A stretch of DNA of 64,000 nucleotides from Paraburkholderia sejongensis. Lineage in GTDB: Bacteria > Pseudomonadota > Gammaproteobacteria > Burkholderiales > Burkholderiaceae. The stretch spans positions 186,001 through 250,000 of the forward strand of contig NZ_JAJITD010000003.1 of NCBI RefSeq assembly GCF_020880815.1. The letters are read 5' to 3'. Under the pieces are notes generated by a model, which made no database searches, was not told the origin of the DNA, and worked only from the letters and a program-made list of their open reading frames with translations. The first letter of the stretch is position 1. Every line of letters starts with the position of its first letter. The position numbers and the translations under genes are program-made. Positions 43,000 through 51,003 of this stretch are shown here, in pieces.

Positions 43000-43438
43000 G
43001 GTCACCGGCGACCTCGACGAGAGGGCGTCGGCTGCGCCTGCGCATCAAAGACTGCTGACTCAGCGATGTCGGTCGAGGGTGACCGGTAGGTAAATCGCTC
43101 ATACGGCCGTCGGAAATTCCGGCGGTTTGCGAGGCTAGGAGAAGAGAAGATAACGCGGGGCAGGGATGGTCCTCGCGCACAATAAAAACCACGAGAAGAA
43201 AGCGGGTTGGGTCTTTTGTATCGAAGAAGGGTCTGTTCTTCACAGCCCGGACAGCATTGTATTCGGTGGCCTAACATCATTTGAGATGCCTCGCATTGCG
43301 CAATGTCATTGCCGAGACATTATTTGTTTTTGAGGCGTGGCGTCGTGCGACAAAATGGCCGATTTGCATCTTGAAAATTGTGCTCGATCACTTGCTTTGT
43401 TGTAATCGTTGGCTTCTACAACGAAGGAGAACAAAGCG
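43000..43438. other. Gene-free 439-bp stretch holding the leader of cassette 1
   Basis: I see no convincing gene here. The last ~90 bases (43349-43438) are the leader of the toxin cassette and are clearly similar to 56533-56622 in front of cassette 3. The 43400-44800 region is visibly less GC-rich than its surroundings, in keeping with transferred toxin-immunity DNA. Confidence 0.6.
43396..43413 (+). promoter_or_regulatory. Conserved 18-bp leader motif, cassette 1
   Basis: TTTGTTGTAATCGTTGGC occurs identically before all three cassettes (also 44301-44318 and 56580-56597), 23-26 bases before the first ATG of each. Perfect conservation while adjacent coding sequence decays implies function as promoter, operator or 5'-UTR element. 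Confidence 0.65.
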
Positions 43439-43807
43439 ATGGCATGGCGTTACAAACAGGCGACCGGCGATCTGTACCACAACGAAGAATGGATCGCTAA
43501 AGGGTACGCCGGGAAAATCCCACACCAGAATAAACACAGTAGCCAATATATACGGGACCTGGGACCAATCCCCGTGGGACGATTCGAGATCCTCCCGCCG
43601 TTCAGACACGACAAAACAGGCCCATTCACGATGCGGCTTAACCCTGTGGCGGGAACGAATCTGGGCGGACGCGACGGCTTTATGATTCACGGCGACAGCT
43701 TGACAGGGCCGGGCAACGCGTCAAACGGATGCATCATTTTAAGAAAAATATATCGGGAAAAAATATGGAACAGCGGCGACAGATTACTTTGGGTGGAATA
43801 TCCGTGA
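43439..43807 (+). CDS. Tlde1-like (DUF2778) T6SS-type toxin, L,D-transpeptidase fold
   Basis: A 122-residue protein matching the DUF2778/Tlde1 family, peptidoglycan-targeting effectors of type VI secretion that cut or exchange stem-peptide residues in the periplasm of rival cells. The pattern 'WRYKQATGDLYHN', 'LGPIPVGRFEI' and 'FMIHGDSLTGPGNASNGCIIL' gives the catalytic pair H84 and C98. There is no signal peptide, as expected for a secreted effector delivered by another machine. ATG 43439 has AAGGAG upstream. Its stop overlaps the GTG start of the next gene, its probable immunity gene. No T6SS structural genes are in the window. Confidence 0.87.
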   Translation: MAWRYKQATGDLYHNEEWIAKGYAGKIPHQNKHSSQYIRDLGPIPVGRFEILPPFRHDKTGPFTMRLNPVAGTNLGGRDGFMIHGDSLTGPGNASNGCIILRKIYREKIWNSGDRLLWVEYP

Positions 43808-44202
43808 AGCGGGCTATCGCAGCGACGCTGCTAGCGATCCCCGCGTTATGTCTGGCGGACGGCAAGCCGTTCCCGCCGTGCGGAAACTGGCCCACAAACA
43901 TGGCCTATATGCAACTTCGAAACGTTGGCATCCTCGGTGATATCGACGCCGAGAAAACTAAAACTGTGTTGGTGGCGAATGAAAAAATCGGCAAGGACAA
44001 GGACGGAGAACAGTTGTGGAAACAGGTGTATCACGTCACTTTTCACGATAGAAACGGGAACGTGATAAAGGTGATTACCGTGAACCACTCCGGCGAATTC
44101 GAATGTTCGATAGCTGGCGTAGACGTTTTCGTGGTTAGCCAGCACTATCCGTCGGAGGAGCGTCTTATCGAGGGGATCGACTATCCCGATAAAAAGCAGT
44201 GA
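43804..44202 (+). CDS. Probable periplasmic immunity protein, copy 1
   Basis: A 132-residue exported protein starting at GTG 43804, whose first residues form a signal peptide ('KRAIAATLLAIPALCLA'). The start overlaps the toxin stop (GTGA). The mature domain has a conserved pattern shared with two other copies in the window: 'PCGNWPTNMA', 'VANEKIGKDKDGEQLWKQVY', 'HVTFHDRNGNVIKV', 'FECSIAGVDVFVVSQHYPS'. Two cysteines may form a disulfide. The signal peptide puts it where Tlde1-type toxins act, and gene order fits an immunity function; direct proof is lacking. Confidence 0.8.
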   Translation: MKRAIAATLLAIPALCLADGKPFPPCGNWPTNMAYMQLRNVGILGDIDAEKTKTVLVANEKIGKDKDGEQLWKQVYHVTFHDRNGNVIKVITVNHSGEFECSIAGVDVFVVSQHYPSEERLIEGIDYPDKKQ

Positions 44203-44212
44203 TCTGCAAGCT

Positions 44213-44246
44213 CCGGCGCGCGTGGCTTATCCCCTCGTCGCGCCGG
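44213..44246 (+). terminator. Stem-loop after immunity copy 1
   Basis: Arms CCGGCGCG and CGCGCCGG with an 18-base loop, 10 bases after the stop. The same element follows copy 2 (44786-44819), and a degraded version follows copy 3, so it is part of the repeated cassette. Confidence 0.6.
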
Positions 44247-44300
44247 GGGCCGTGTAGGGCCGCTTTGCCCATGTCATTTCACTTCCGCAGTGCCACCTGC

Positions 44301-44318
44301 TTTGTTGTAATCGTTGGC
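44301..44318 (+). promoter_or_regulatory. Conserved 18-bp leader motif, cassette 2
   Basis: Identical to 43396-43413 and 56580-56597. In this cassette the toxin body is deleted but the motif and an AAAGGAGG ribosome site (44328-44335) remain in front of the immunity gene. Confidence 0.65.
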
Positions 44319-44341
44319 ACTTACAGCAAAGGAGGCTTGTA

Positions 44342-44383
44342 TGGAACAGTGTCGACAGACTGCTGACGGTGGAATACCCATGA
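44342..44383 (+). pseudogene. Tlde1-like toxin remnant, last 13 codons (cassette 2)
   Basis: Read in the toxin frame this encodes 'WNSVDRLLTVEYP' and a stop, matching the last residues of the intact toxin ('WNSGDRLLWVEYP'). The rest of the toxin is deleted and the leader joins directly upstream. The TGA overlaps the ATG of immunity copy 2, so the ancestral overlap is preserved. Confidence 0.8.
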
Positions 44384-44775
44384 AACACGTCTTTGCCGTC
44401 CTACTGCTATCGCTCCCCGCGATCTGCGTTGCAAAATCTCCGGCCTGCCACAACTGGCCAACCAGTATGGCCCAGGTGAATCTGCAAAACGCTGGCCTCC
44501 TCCCCAATATCGACGACACCAAAACCAAAGCCGTACTAGTGGCGCCGGAGAAAATCGGTAAAGACAGCTACGGGGAGCAGTTATGGCGGCAGGTCTATCA
44601 CATTACCTTTCATGACCAAAACGGAAGTGTGATTAAGGTTGTCACTGTAGATAACGCCGGGGAGGAAGAATGTTCCATCACTGGCGTAGACGTTTTTGTC
44701 GTCTCGCAACATTTTCCGTCGCAGGAGCACGTGATTAAGGGACTCGACTACTCGGATCCACAGACAAAACGTTGA
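44380..44775 (+). CDS. Probable periplasmic immunity protein, copy 2 (orphan)
   Basis: A 131-residue paralogue of the immunity protein in cassette 1. ATG 44380 starts a clean signal peptide ('KHVFAVLLLSLPAICVA'). An earlier in-frame ATG (44341), closer to the AAAGGAGG site, would add 13 residues before it. The mature part keeps 'VAPEKIGKDSYGEQLWRQVY', 'HITFHDQNGSVIKV' and 'EECSITGVDVFVVSQHFPS'. No intact toxin accompanies it. It may protect against a toxin variant made by other strains. Confidence 0.8.
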   Translation: MKHVFAVLLLSLPAICVAKSPACHNWPTSMAQVNLQNAGLLPNIDDTKTKAVLVAPEKIGKDSYGEQLWRQVYHITFHDQNGSVIKVVTVDNAGEEECSITGVDVFVVSQHFPSQEHVIKGLDYSDPQTKR

Positions 44776-44785
44776 GCCGCGAGCT

Positions 44786-44819
44786 CCGGCGCGCGTGGCT
44801 CATGCCCTCGTCGCGCCGG
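44786..44819 (+). terminator. Stem-loop after immunity copy 2
   Basis: Arms CCGGCGCG and CGCGCCGG, same arrangement as after copy 1. It separates the cassette from the convergent MFS gene. Confidence 0.6.
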
Positions 44820-44918
44820 CCGTGTACGGGCCGCTAGGCCTCGATGTGAGCGAAACTTTCAAAAATGGAAACATCCGTCGCGGGGCGCTTCACGTACAGG
44901 CAGCACGCGCGATCCGTC

Positions 44919-46301
44919 TCAATCCGGCCGCAATGACCTGAACACGAGTCCGAAACCGCCCGCGTAAGCGGCCGCGATCACGGCGAAACCGATGGCCGTC
45001 GCGAGTTGCTGATCGACGAGCGAATGCAGGATCACCGAGGCGATCGCGACCCCCAGCAACGAGCCGATTTGCCGGCTGGCGTTGAGCGACGCGGCGGCAA
45101 GGTTGGCGTCCGCCGGCCCTGCCGACTGCATCACCGTGAGATTCATCGCGGGAATCGCCTGCCCGGCGCCGAAATTGGACACGCCGATCGCCAGCGCGAG
45201 CATCCAGTACGGCATCCGCGCGATATCGATCAGCGCCACTGCGCCGAGCGTCGCGAGTCCAAGCCCCGAGAGCAGTGTGCCGCGCGCGCCCAGACGGGCG
45301 CTGACGCGTGCCGACGCGAGATTGCCGGCGCCGAACATCGCCATCAGCGGAAACAGGTGAAACCCCGCCTGCAGCGGGGTGTCGCCGCGTTGCTGTTGCA
45401 GGTAGAGACTGATCAGGAAAATCTCGGCGAGAATCGCGAAATTGATCGCGAGCCCGAGCAGGCTGCCCGCTACGAAGTGCGGATTTCCGAGCAGGGCTGG
45501 CGACAGGATCCGGTGGCGCGCGCGCCGTTCGCGCACGACGAACGCGGCGACCGCACAGAGCGTCGCGAGCGCGCAGCCGACGATCGCCGGCGAGGTCCAG
45601 CCGGTGCTTGGCCCCTGTATCAGCGTGAAGCTGAGCGCGGCCAGCGCGGCCGCGCCGAACAGATGGCCCACGCCGTTCAGCGGACCGGCATGGCGCGGCG
45701 AGCGCGCGACGTGGCGGTGCGTCAGCCACAAACCGATCAGGCCCACCGGCAGATTGACCCAGAAGATGCCGCGCCAGCCGATGGCGTTCACGAGCACGCC
45801 GCCCACGAACGGGCCGAACGCCATGGCCGCGGACACCAGCGCGCCCCAGATACCGATCATCCGTACGCGCAGCGGCCCGGGCGGGAACGCGAGCGTCAGC
45901 AGGCTCAACGAACTCGGCATGAAGAGCGCCGCGCCGACGCCTTGCAGCAACCGGGCCGCGATCAGGATGGCCGGCGTCGACGCCGCCGCGCACAGCAGCG
46001 ACGCCATCACGAAGATGACCAGACCGGTCTGGTAGATCGCTCTGGAGCCGAAGCGGTTGGCGAGCGCGCCGCCCCATAGCAGCAGCGCCGCGAAGCTCAG
46101 CGTATAGGCGTCGACGACCCAGACCAGCGCGGTCAGCGACAGCGACAGGCTGTCCTGCATCGCCTTCAGCGCGACGTTGACGATGGTGACGTCGAGCATC
46201 GCCATCACGAAGCCCGACGCGACCGCGACCATGATCGTTGCCGGCCGCGCGCCGGCGGCGCCGGTTCCAGCGGGGGCGGTATCCGCGGCGGGAAGACTCA
46301 T
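44919..46301 (-). CDS. MFS transporter, DHA2-like (14 segments)
   Basis: A 460-residue major-facilitator protein with about 14 membrane segments. Features include 'MLDVTIVNVALKAMQDSL' (family motif D1), 'WVVDAYTLSFAALLLWGG', 'LQGVGAALFMPSSLSLL' and the antiporter motif C region 'GPFVGGVLVNAIGWRGIFWVN'. Such proteins usually export drugs or metabolites in exchange for protons. Its start overlaps the LivF-type gene (ATGA), an unusual operon partner; it might export a product of the imported amino-acid-like compound. Confidence 0.9.
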   Translation of the reverse strand: MSLPAADTAPAGTGAAGARPATIMVAVASGFVMAMLDVTIVNVALKAMQDSLSLSLTALVWVVDAYTLSFAALLLWGGALANRFGSRAIYQTGLVIFVMASLLCAAASTPAILIAARLLQGVGAALFMPSSLSLLTLAFPPGPLRVRMIGIWGALVSAAMAFGPFVGGVLVNAIGWRGIFWVNLPVGLIGLWLTHRHVARSPRHAGPLNGVGHLFGAAALAALSFTLIQGPSTGWTSPAIVGCALATLCAVAAFVVRERRARHRILSPALLGNPHFVAGSLLGLAINFAILAEIFLISLYLQQQRGDTPLQAGFHLFPLMAMFGAGNLASARVSARLGARGTLLSGLGLATLGAVALIDIARMPYWMLALAIGVSNFGAGQAIPAMNLTVMQSAGPADANLAAASLNASRQIGSLLGVAIASVILHSLVDQQLATAIGFAVIAAAYAGGFGLVFRSLRPD

Positions 46302-47017
46302 GCGGCTCTCCCGCCCAGATACAGCCGGCGCATCTCGTCGCTCGCCAGCAGCTCGGCGGCGGGCCCGGCGAGCGCCACGCGTCCCATCGTCAGTACGACG
46401 CCGCGGTCGGCGATACGCAGCGCCTCGATCGCGTTCTGCTCGACCATCAGGACGCCGATGTGTTCCGCGTCGCGCATCTGCACGATGGCGTCGAACACTT
46501 CGTCGACCATTTTCGGCGACAGGCCGGCCGACGGTTCGTCGAGCAACAGCATCACGGGCCTCGGCATCAGCGCGCGCGCGAGCGACACGATCTGGCGCTC
46601 ACCGCCCGACAATGCCGAGGCGGGGGAGCGATAACGCCGGCGCAACACCGGATACTGTTCGCACAGCTCGTCGATGCGTGCCTCGCGCGGGAACGACGAC
46701 ATCGCGTGTCCGCCCAGCATCAGGTTCTCGCGCACGGTGAGTGCGCCGAATACGTTGTCGGTCTGCGGCACAAAGCCGATGCCATGCTCGCGCACTTTGC
46801 GATTGACGGGGACGCGCGCGAGATCCCCGCTCTGCATCGTGACGCTTCCCGAACGCGGCAGCAGGAAGCCCGCGATCGCCTTGAGCAACGTCGATTTCCC
46901 GCAGCCGTTCGGGCCGAGGATCGTGACGATGTCGGTCGGCCCGACGCGCAGCGACACCCCGTGCAGGATGTCGAGTTCCGGCGTGTAGCCCGCAAACAGA
47001 TCCCGGACCTCGATCAT
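46298..47017 (-). CDS. Branched-chain-amino-acid-type ABC ATPase (LivF-like)
   Basis: A 239-residue ATPase. Walker A 'GPNGCGKST', signature 'LSGGERQIVSLARAL' and Walker B 'VMLLLDEPSAGLSP' are intact, and the short LivF-type C-terminus with no regulatory domain is present. ATG 47017 overlaps the LivG-type stop (ATGA). Together with the genes upstream it completes a HAAT-family importer for branched-chain amino acids, amides or related compounds. Confidence 0.92.
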   Translation of the reverse strand: MIEVRDLFAGYTPELDILHGVSLRVGPTDIVTILGPNGCGKSTLLKAIAGFLLPRSGSVTMQSGDLARVPVNRKVREHGIGFVPQTDNVFGALTVRENLMLGGHAMSSFPREARIDELCEQYPVLRRRYRSPASALSGGERQIVSLARALMPRPVMLLLDEPSAGLSPKMVDEVFDAIVQMRDAEHIGVLMVEQNAIEALRIADRGVVLTMGRVALAGPAAELLASDEMRRLYLGGRAA

Positions 47018-47799
47018 GGCGTCTCCAACGGTGGCGCGGTGCGATGCGCGCGGCCCAGATAGGCATCGAGCACGCGGCGGTTCCTGTCGAGCTCGGCGGG
47101 CTTGCAGTTCGCGATCGCGGCACCCCGGTCGAGTACGACGCAGCGCTCGCATAGCTCGCGGATGAAGTGCATGTCGTGCTCGATCACGACGAGCGTCACG
47201 CCCAGGCCGTGAATGCGCCGCAGCTCGTCGATCAGTTCGCCGCGCAGGTTGGGGTGAACCCCCGCGGTCGGTTCGTCGAGCAGCAACAGTTTGGGTTCGG
47301 TCATCATCGCGCAGGCGATGCTGAGGAGTTTTTTCTGGCCGCCCGAAATCGACGCGGCGGGCAGGTGGGCGACCGCGGTGAGCTTGAACTGCTCGAGCAG
47401 GGCGCTGGCGCGCGCATGAGTGGCCCGCTCGATGCGGCGGCTCGCGCGGCCGCGCAGCAGCGCTGCGCACAGTTGATGCTGCTCGGACGACGCGGCCATC
47501 GTCAGTTCGAGTACCGACATCCGGCCCGGCATCGACGGCAACTGAAACGTGCGGCGAATCCCGCGTCGCGCGATGCGGTGCGGCGCGAGCGGATCGATGC
47601 GCCGCCCGTCGAAGCGGATCGCGCCGCTCGCGAGCGGTGTGAAGCCGGTGACCGCGTTCAGCACCGTGCTCTTGCCCGAGCCGTTCGGCCCGAGCAGGCC
47701 GACGATCTCGCCGCTGTCGATCGACAGCGTGAGACCCGACAGCACGGTGTTGCCGCCGTAGCGGATGGCGATGCCGTCCAGTTCGAGAAGGGTTGTCAT
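47014..47799 (-). CDS. Branched-chain-amino-acid-type ABC ATPase (LivG-like)
   Basis: A 261-residue ATPase with Walker A 'GPNGSGKST', signature 'SISGGQKKLLSIACAM', Walker B 'KLLLLDEPTAGVHP' and switch His in 'VVIEHDMHFI'. The signature begins ISGG rather than LSGG, common in LivG. It starts at ATG 47799, sharing one base with the preceding permease stop (TGATG). Confidence 0.92.
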   Translation of the reverse strand: MTTLLELDGIAIRYGGNTVLSGLTLSIDSGEIVGLLGPNGSGKSTVLNAVTGFTPLASGAIRFDGRRIDPLAPHRIARRGIRRTFQLPSMPGRMSVLELTMAASSEQHQLCAALLRGRASRRIERATHARASALLEQFKLTAVAHLPAASISGGQKKLLSIACAMMTEPKLLLLDEPTAGVHPNLRGELIDELRRIHGLGVTLVVIEHDMHFIRELCERCVVLDRGAAIANCKPAELDRNRRVLDAYLGRAHRTAPPLETP

Positions 47800-48683
47800 C
47801 AGAGCGTCTCCAGGCGTTCCGGCAGCAAACCGCGCGGCCGCCACAACAGACAGGCAAGCAGCATCAGGCCGACCAGCCCGAGTCGCACCGCGCCGGCCAG
47901 ATCGCTGCTGACGCCGAGCCAGTCTTTCAGGAACGGCGCGAACGAATACACGGACTGGACCAGCAGCCCGCCAAGCAGCACGCCGAGATTGCTGCCGAGG
48001 CCGCCCACCATCACGATGGTCCAGAGCGCGAAGGTTTCGGACGGCACCATCACGTCCGGGCCGACGTAACTGATGTAGTAGGTGAGCAGCCCGCCGGCGA
48101 GCGCGGCCGGCAGCGCCGCGGCGACCGACGCGCGGATCTTCAGCGACACAGGGTCGTAGCCGAAGCACACCGCAAGCGAGGTCTCTTCCCGCATCACCTT
48201 CAGCGCGCGGCCGAAGCGGCTGTGGATGATGCGCGCGTAGCCGCCGTAGACGAGCGCGAGGCAAACTGCGGCGAGCGCAAGAAACGCGAGGTCGCCCCAC
48301 TGTGCGGGAAGGTCCGCGAAGAGCGGGCGAATGCCGCCGATGCCTTGCGCGCCGCCCGTCAACCAGGACTCGTTGAGTGCGATCGTGCGCAGAATCTCCG
48401 CAATCGCGAGCGTCGCGATGCCCCAGTAGTCGGCCGATAGCTGGCGGCCGAGCCCGGCCGTCGCGACCGCGAGTGCGGCCGCCGCGACGAGACCCAGCAG
48501 CAGTGCGGCCGGCAGCGGCCAGCCGAGCTGCGATGCGATGCCCGCAGCATAGGCGCCCAGACCCGCGAACGCGATGAAGCCGAAGTTGACCATCCCGGCG
48601 TAGCCGGCTTGCAGATTCAGACCCAACGCCATCATCGCGTACAGGCAGACCAGGGTCAGCAGATGGATCAGGAAGCTAGACAC
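47799..48683 (-). CDS. Branched-chain-amino-acid-type ABC permease (LivM-like)
   Basis: A 294-residue inner-membrane permease with eight or more hydrophobic segments. Family motifs include 'LNLQAGYAGMVNFGFIAFAG' and 'MVGGLGSNLGVLLGG', with the ATPase-docking region 'GVSSDLAGAVRLGLVGLML' near the end. It overlaps the LivH-type gene by 8 bases. Confidence 0.9.
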   Translation of the reverse strand: MSSFLIHLLTLVCLYAMMALGLNLQAGYAGMVNFGFIAFAGLGAYAAGIASQLGWPLPAALLLGLVAAAALAVATAGLGRQLSADYWGIATLAIAEILRTIALNESWLTGGAQGIGGIRPLFADLPAQWGDLAFLALAAVCLALVYGGYARIIHSRFGRALKVMREETSLAVCFGYDPVSLKIRASVAAALPAALAGGLLTYYISYVGPDVMVPSETFALWTIVMVGGLGSNLGVLLGGLLVQSVYSFAPFLKDWLGVSSDLAGAVRLGLVGLMLLACLLWRPRGLLPERLETL

Positions 48684-49569
48684 GCCGCACCTCCCGGTCG
48701 AAGATGCCGAACGGGCGGACCATCAGCGTGACGAGCAGGATCAGGAACGAGACCGCGCTCACGTAGGCAACCGGGAAGAACTGCATCGAGCGGCCCACCA
48801 GCGAACCGAAATCGACGTTGATGACGAGCGTCTCGGCAAGCGCAATCAGCAGCGCACCGGCGGCAGCGCCGAGCGGGTTGCCGAGGCCGCCTAGGATCGC
48901 TGCCGAGAACACCGGAATCAACAGATTGTTGCCAAGATTGACGTGCACGCTTTCGGTGAGGCCGAGCATCGTGCCGCCCAGCGCCGCCAGCACGCCGCTC
49001 GCGAATGTGATCAGGTTCGTCACCCGGTTCGCGTCGATGCCGGAGGCGAGCGCGAGCGGCCGGTTCGACGCCAGTGCGCGCATCGAACGGCCGAGGTTGG
49101 TTCGATACAGCAGCACGGAAAAGATCAGCAGCGTGAGTGCACCGCACGCGATCGAGCTTGCCTGCGCGGTCGACACCGCTACCCCGCCGAGCGTCAGAGG
49201 CGCGCTGATGTCCTGCGTGTATTGCAGCGGTCGGGAGCCCGCCGTGCCGAGTACGAGCGCGACCGCAAGCAGCGACACCGCGAGCGAGCCGATCATCGCG
49301 ACCGCGCTGCCGGAGCGCAGCAGTCGCATGAAGACGAACACATTGAGCAGCACCGCGAGGCAGCCGACGAGCACGCACGACAGCGCGGCCGCGAGCCCCA
49401 ACGGCAGGCCCGCGCGTTGTCCCGCGAGCGACAGGAACGCGCCCAGCATCGCGTACTGCACGTGCGCGACATTCGGGAAACGGATCAGCGAATAGAGCGT
49501 CGACAGGCCGACCGAGACGAGCAGCAGATCGGACGTACGGATCAGGACGTCGAGAAGAAACTGCAGCAT
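48676..49569 (-). CDS. Branched-chain-amino-acid-type ABC permease (LivH-like)
   Basis: A 297-residue inner-membrane permease with about eight segments. 'NVAHVQYAMLGAFLSLAGQR' near the N-terminus and 'SAAILGGLGNPLGAAAGALL' toward the end are LivH signatures, and 'ALASNRPLALASGIDANRV' is the conserved cytoplasmic loop. It follows the binding-protein gene by 26 bases. Confidence 0.9.
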   Translation of the reverse strand: MLQFLLDVLIRTSDLLLVSVGLSTLYSLIRFPNVAHVQYAMLGAFLSLAGQRAGLPLGLAAALSCVLVGCLAVLLNVFVFMRLLRSGSAVAMIGSLAVSLLAVALVLGTAGSRPLQYTQDISAPLTLGGVAVSTAQASSIACGALTLLIFSVLLYRTNLGRSMRALASNRPLALASGIDANRVTNLITFASGVLAALGGTMLGLTESVHVNLGNNLLIPVFSAAILGGLGNPLGAAAGALLIALAETLVINVDFGSLVGRSMQFFPVAYVSAVSFLILLVTLMVRPFGIFDREVRRV

Positions 49570-49595
49570 GATGGGCTCCAGTGGCGCCGCTGCCC

Positions 49596-50699
49596 TTACT
49601 GCGCGGCGACGGTTTGCTTGAACGACACCTTCTCGTAGGGCTGGGCAATGCGCTGACCGTCGCTGTCGAATGAAATCGCGCCTGTCACGCCCGCGTACGC
49701 GTTGCCGAGCGCGTCGAACGCCGAGCGGATTTTTGCGGGATCGGTCGAGTGCGCGTGGTTGATCGCCGCGGCCGACAGCATCGTCGCGTCATACGCGTAG
49801 CTGCCGAAGGCGGAACGCGGCTTTTCCTTGTAGGCGGCCTCGTACGCTTGCTCGTACGCCTTTGCGCCCGCCCCACCCGACGCCACTTCCAGACCGATCT
49901 GCCCGCGCGCGATCTGCGGCGGCGTATCGCTCGTGCACATCGTCAGGTAGATGCCGTACCACGGGCTCCTGTTCAACTGCATGTCATACGCCTGGCGGTT
50001 GATGGTCGCCGCTTCCTGGCCGTACGCGCTGTAGACGTAGGCATCGGGATTGGCGCGCGCCATCTGTTCCAGTTCGCGGCGATAGGTCGATTGCCCTTCG
50101 GTATAGAGCACGACGGCCGCGACTGTCCCGCCCAGCGCCTCGAAGCGTTTCCTGAATTCGTCGGCGATGCCCTGGCCGTAGCCGTTGTTGGGCGCGATGA
50201 ATGCCACGCGGCGCAGCTTCCGGTCGAACACGTCCTGAGCGGCGAAGCGCGCGGACAGGTTGTCGAGGCCAATCACGCTGAACGAACCGGGGCCGATCTT
50301 GCGAATCTGCTGGCTCGACGATCCGATATTCACGTGCACGTCGCCTTGACGCACGAGGAACTGGCCAACCGGAATCGTGATCGACGACGAGAATTCACCG
50401 AGCACGACCGGCACGTGCTCGACCGTGGAGAGCTTGCGGGCAGCGTCGAGCGCGGTGTTCGCGCCGCCCCCGGAATCCTCGATCCTGACCTGCAGTTTCT
50501 GGCCGAGCACGCCGCCCTGAGCGTTGATCTTTGCGACAGCGAGCTCGATGCCGCGGCGCTGATCCTCGCCAATCGACGCACTCGATCCCGTTAGCGGCAA
50601 CACGGCGCCGACGCTTGCGTCGGCGTGCGCATCGGGCAGATGAGACAGGCCGAAACACAATGTCACGAAGGCTTCGATTCCGCGGCGGCGCAGCTTCAT
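49596..50699 (-). CDS. Branched-chain-amino-acid-type substrate-binding protein
   Basis: A 367-residue periplasmic type-I binding protein (LivJ/Peripla_BP_6). Signal peptide: 'KLRRRGIEAFVTLCFGLSHL'. The mature protein starts 'ASVGAVLPLTGSSASIGEDQ', the classic ligand-loop sequence. ATG 50699 follows TTGGAGAACG; a longer frame upstream runs through the promoter. The ligand may be an amino acid, amide or small acid. The divergent RidA/DadA-like/racemase-family genes suggest a D-amino acid or related amine (inference). Confidence 0.9.
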   Translation of the reverse strand: MKLRRRGIEAFVTLCFGLSHLPDAHADASVGAVLPLTGSSASIGEDQRRGIELAVAKINAQGGVLGQKLQVRIEDSGGGANTALDAARKLSTVEHVPVVLGEFSSSITIPVGQFLVRQGDVHVNIGSSSQQIRKIGPGSFSVIGLDNLSARFAAQDVFDRKLRRVAFIAPNNGYGQGIADEFRKRFEALGGTVAAVVLYTEGQSTYRRELEQMARANPDAYVYSAYGQEAATINRQAYDMQLNRSPWYGIYLTMCTSDTPPQIARGQIGLEVASGGAGAKAYEQAYEAAYKEKPRSAFGSYAYDATMLSAAAINHAHSTDPAKIRSAFDALGNAYAGVTGAISFDSDGQRIAQPYEKVSFKQTVAAQ

Positions 50700-50740
50700 G
50701 GTCGTTCTCCAAAGCGTCGATAATCGGTGATGGATATACA

Positions 50741-50753
50741 AAAGTGTCGACAG
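50741..50753. promoter_or_regulatory. Candidate GntR operator, site 1 (AAAGTGT-CG-ACAG)
   Basis: Its centre TGTCGACA is a palindrome 42 bases before the binding-protein start. It matches site 2 in 11 of 13 positions (all but the central two bases). The position suits repression of the leftward importer operon. Confidence 0.55.
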
Positions 50754-50931
50754 AATCACAGAACAAAAAACATTTGGGAAATTTTTTTGAACGGCGGAAA
50801 CGAAAATTAAAAGCATGCTGCTCATTCGATTAAAGCCCTGTTTCAAAGCATGTTTGCACGAATTGTGAGAAAGCAGATGCACCACGATCAGGATCGCGAA
50901 TCGAAATGGGGAATCCGTGTAATTTGATTAA

Positions 50932-50944
50932 AAAGTGTACACAG
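50932..50944. promoter_or_regulatory. Candidate GntR operator, site 2 (AAAGTGT-AC-ACAG)
   Basis: Contains the palindrome GTGTACAC (50935-50942), typical of GntR/FCD operators, 60 bases before the RidA start. With site 1 it brackets the divergent promoters. Confidence 0.6.
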
Positions 50945-51003
50945 TGCTGAATTTTCGTGGCTAGAATGCGTTCAACCTGAATCGATTGACGGAGGCTCGG
51001 AAG

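Larger units (their letters stand above)
50700..51003. other. 304-bp divergent promoter region
   Basis: AT-rich compared with its surroundings and free of genes. It holds two near-identical 13-bp motifs, one near each gene start, and no other structure I can identify. Promoters for both the importer operon (leftward) and the RidA/DadA operon (rightward) must lie here. Confidence 0.7.

Noticed and set aside
43002..43280. A 92-codon minus-strand frame between the QseC-like kinase and the toxin cassette
   Set aside because: No ribosome site, low-complexity Arg/Ser/Pro-rich sequence and no family resemblance.
45006..46079. A 357-codon plus-strand frame opposite the DHA2 transporter
   Set aside because: Arg/Glu/Gln/Ala-rich shadow of a membrane-protein gene; no start context or conserved motif.
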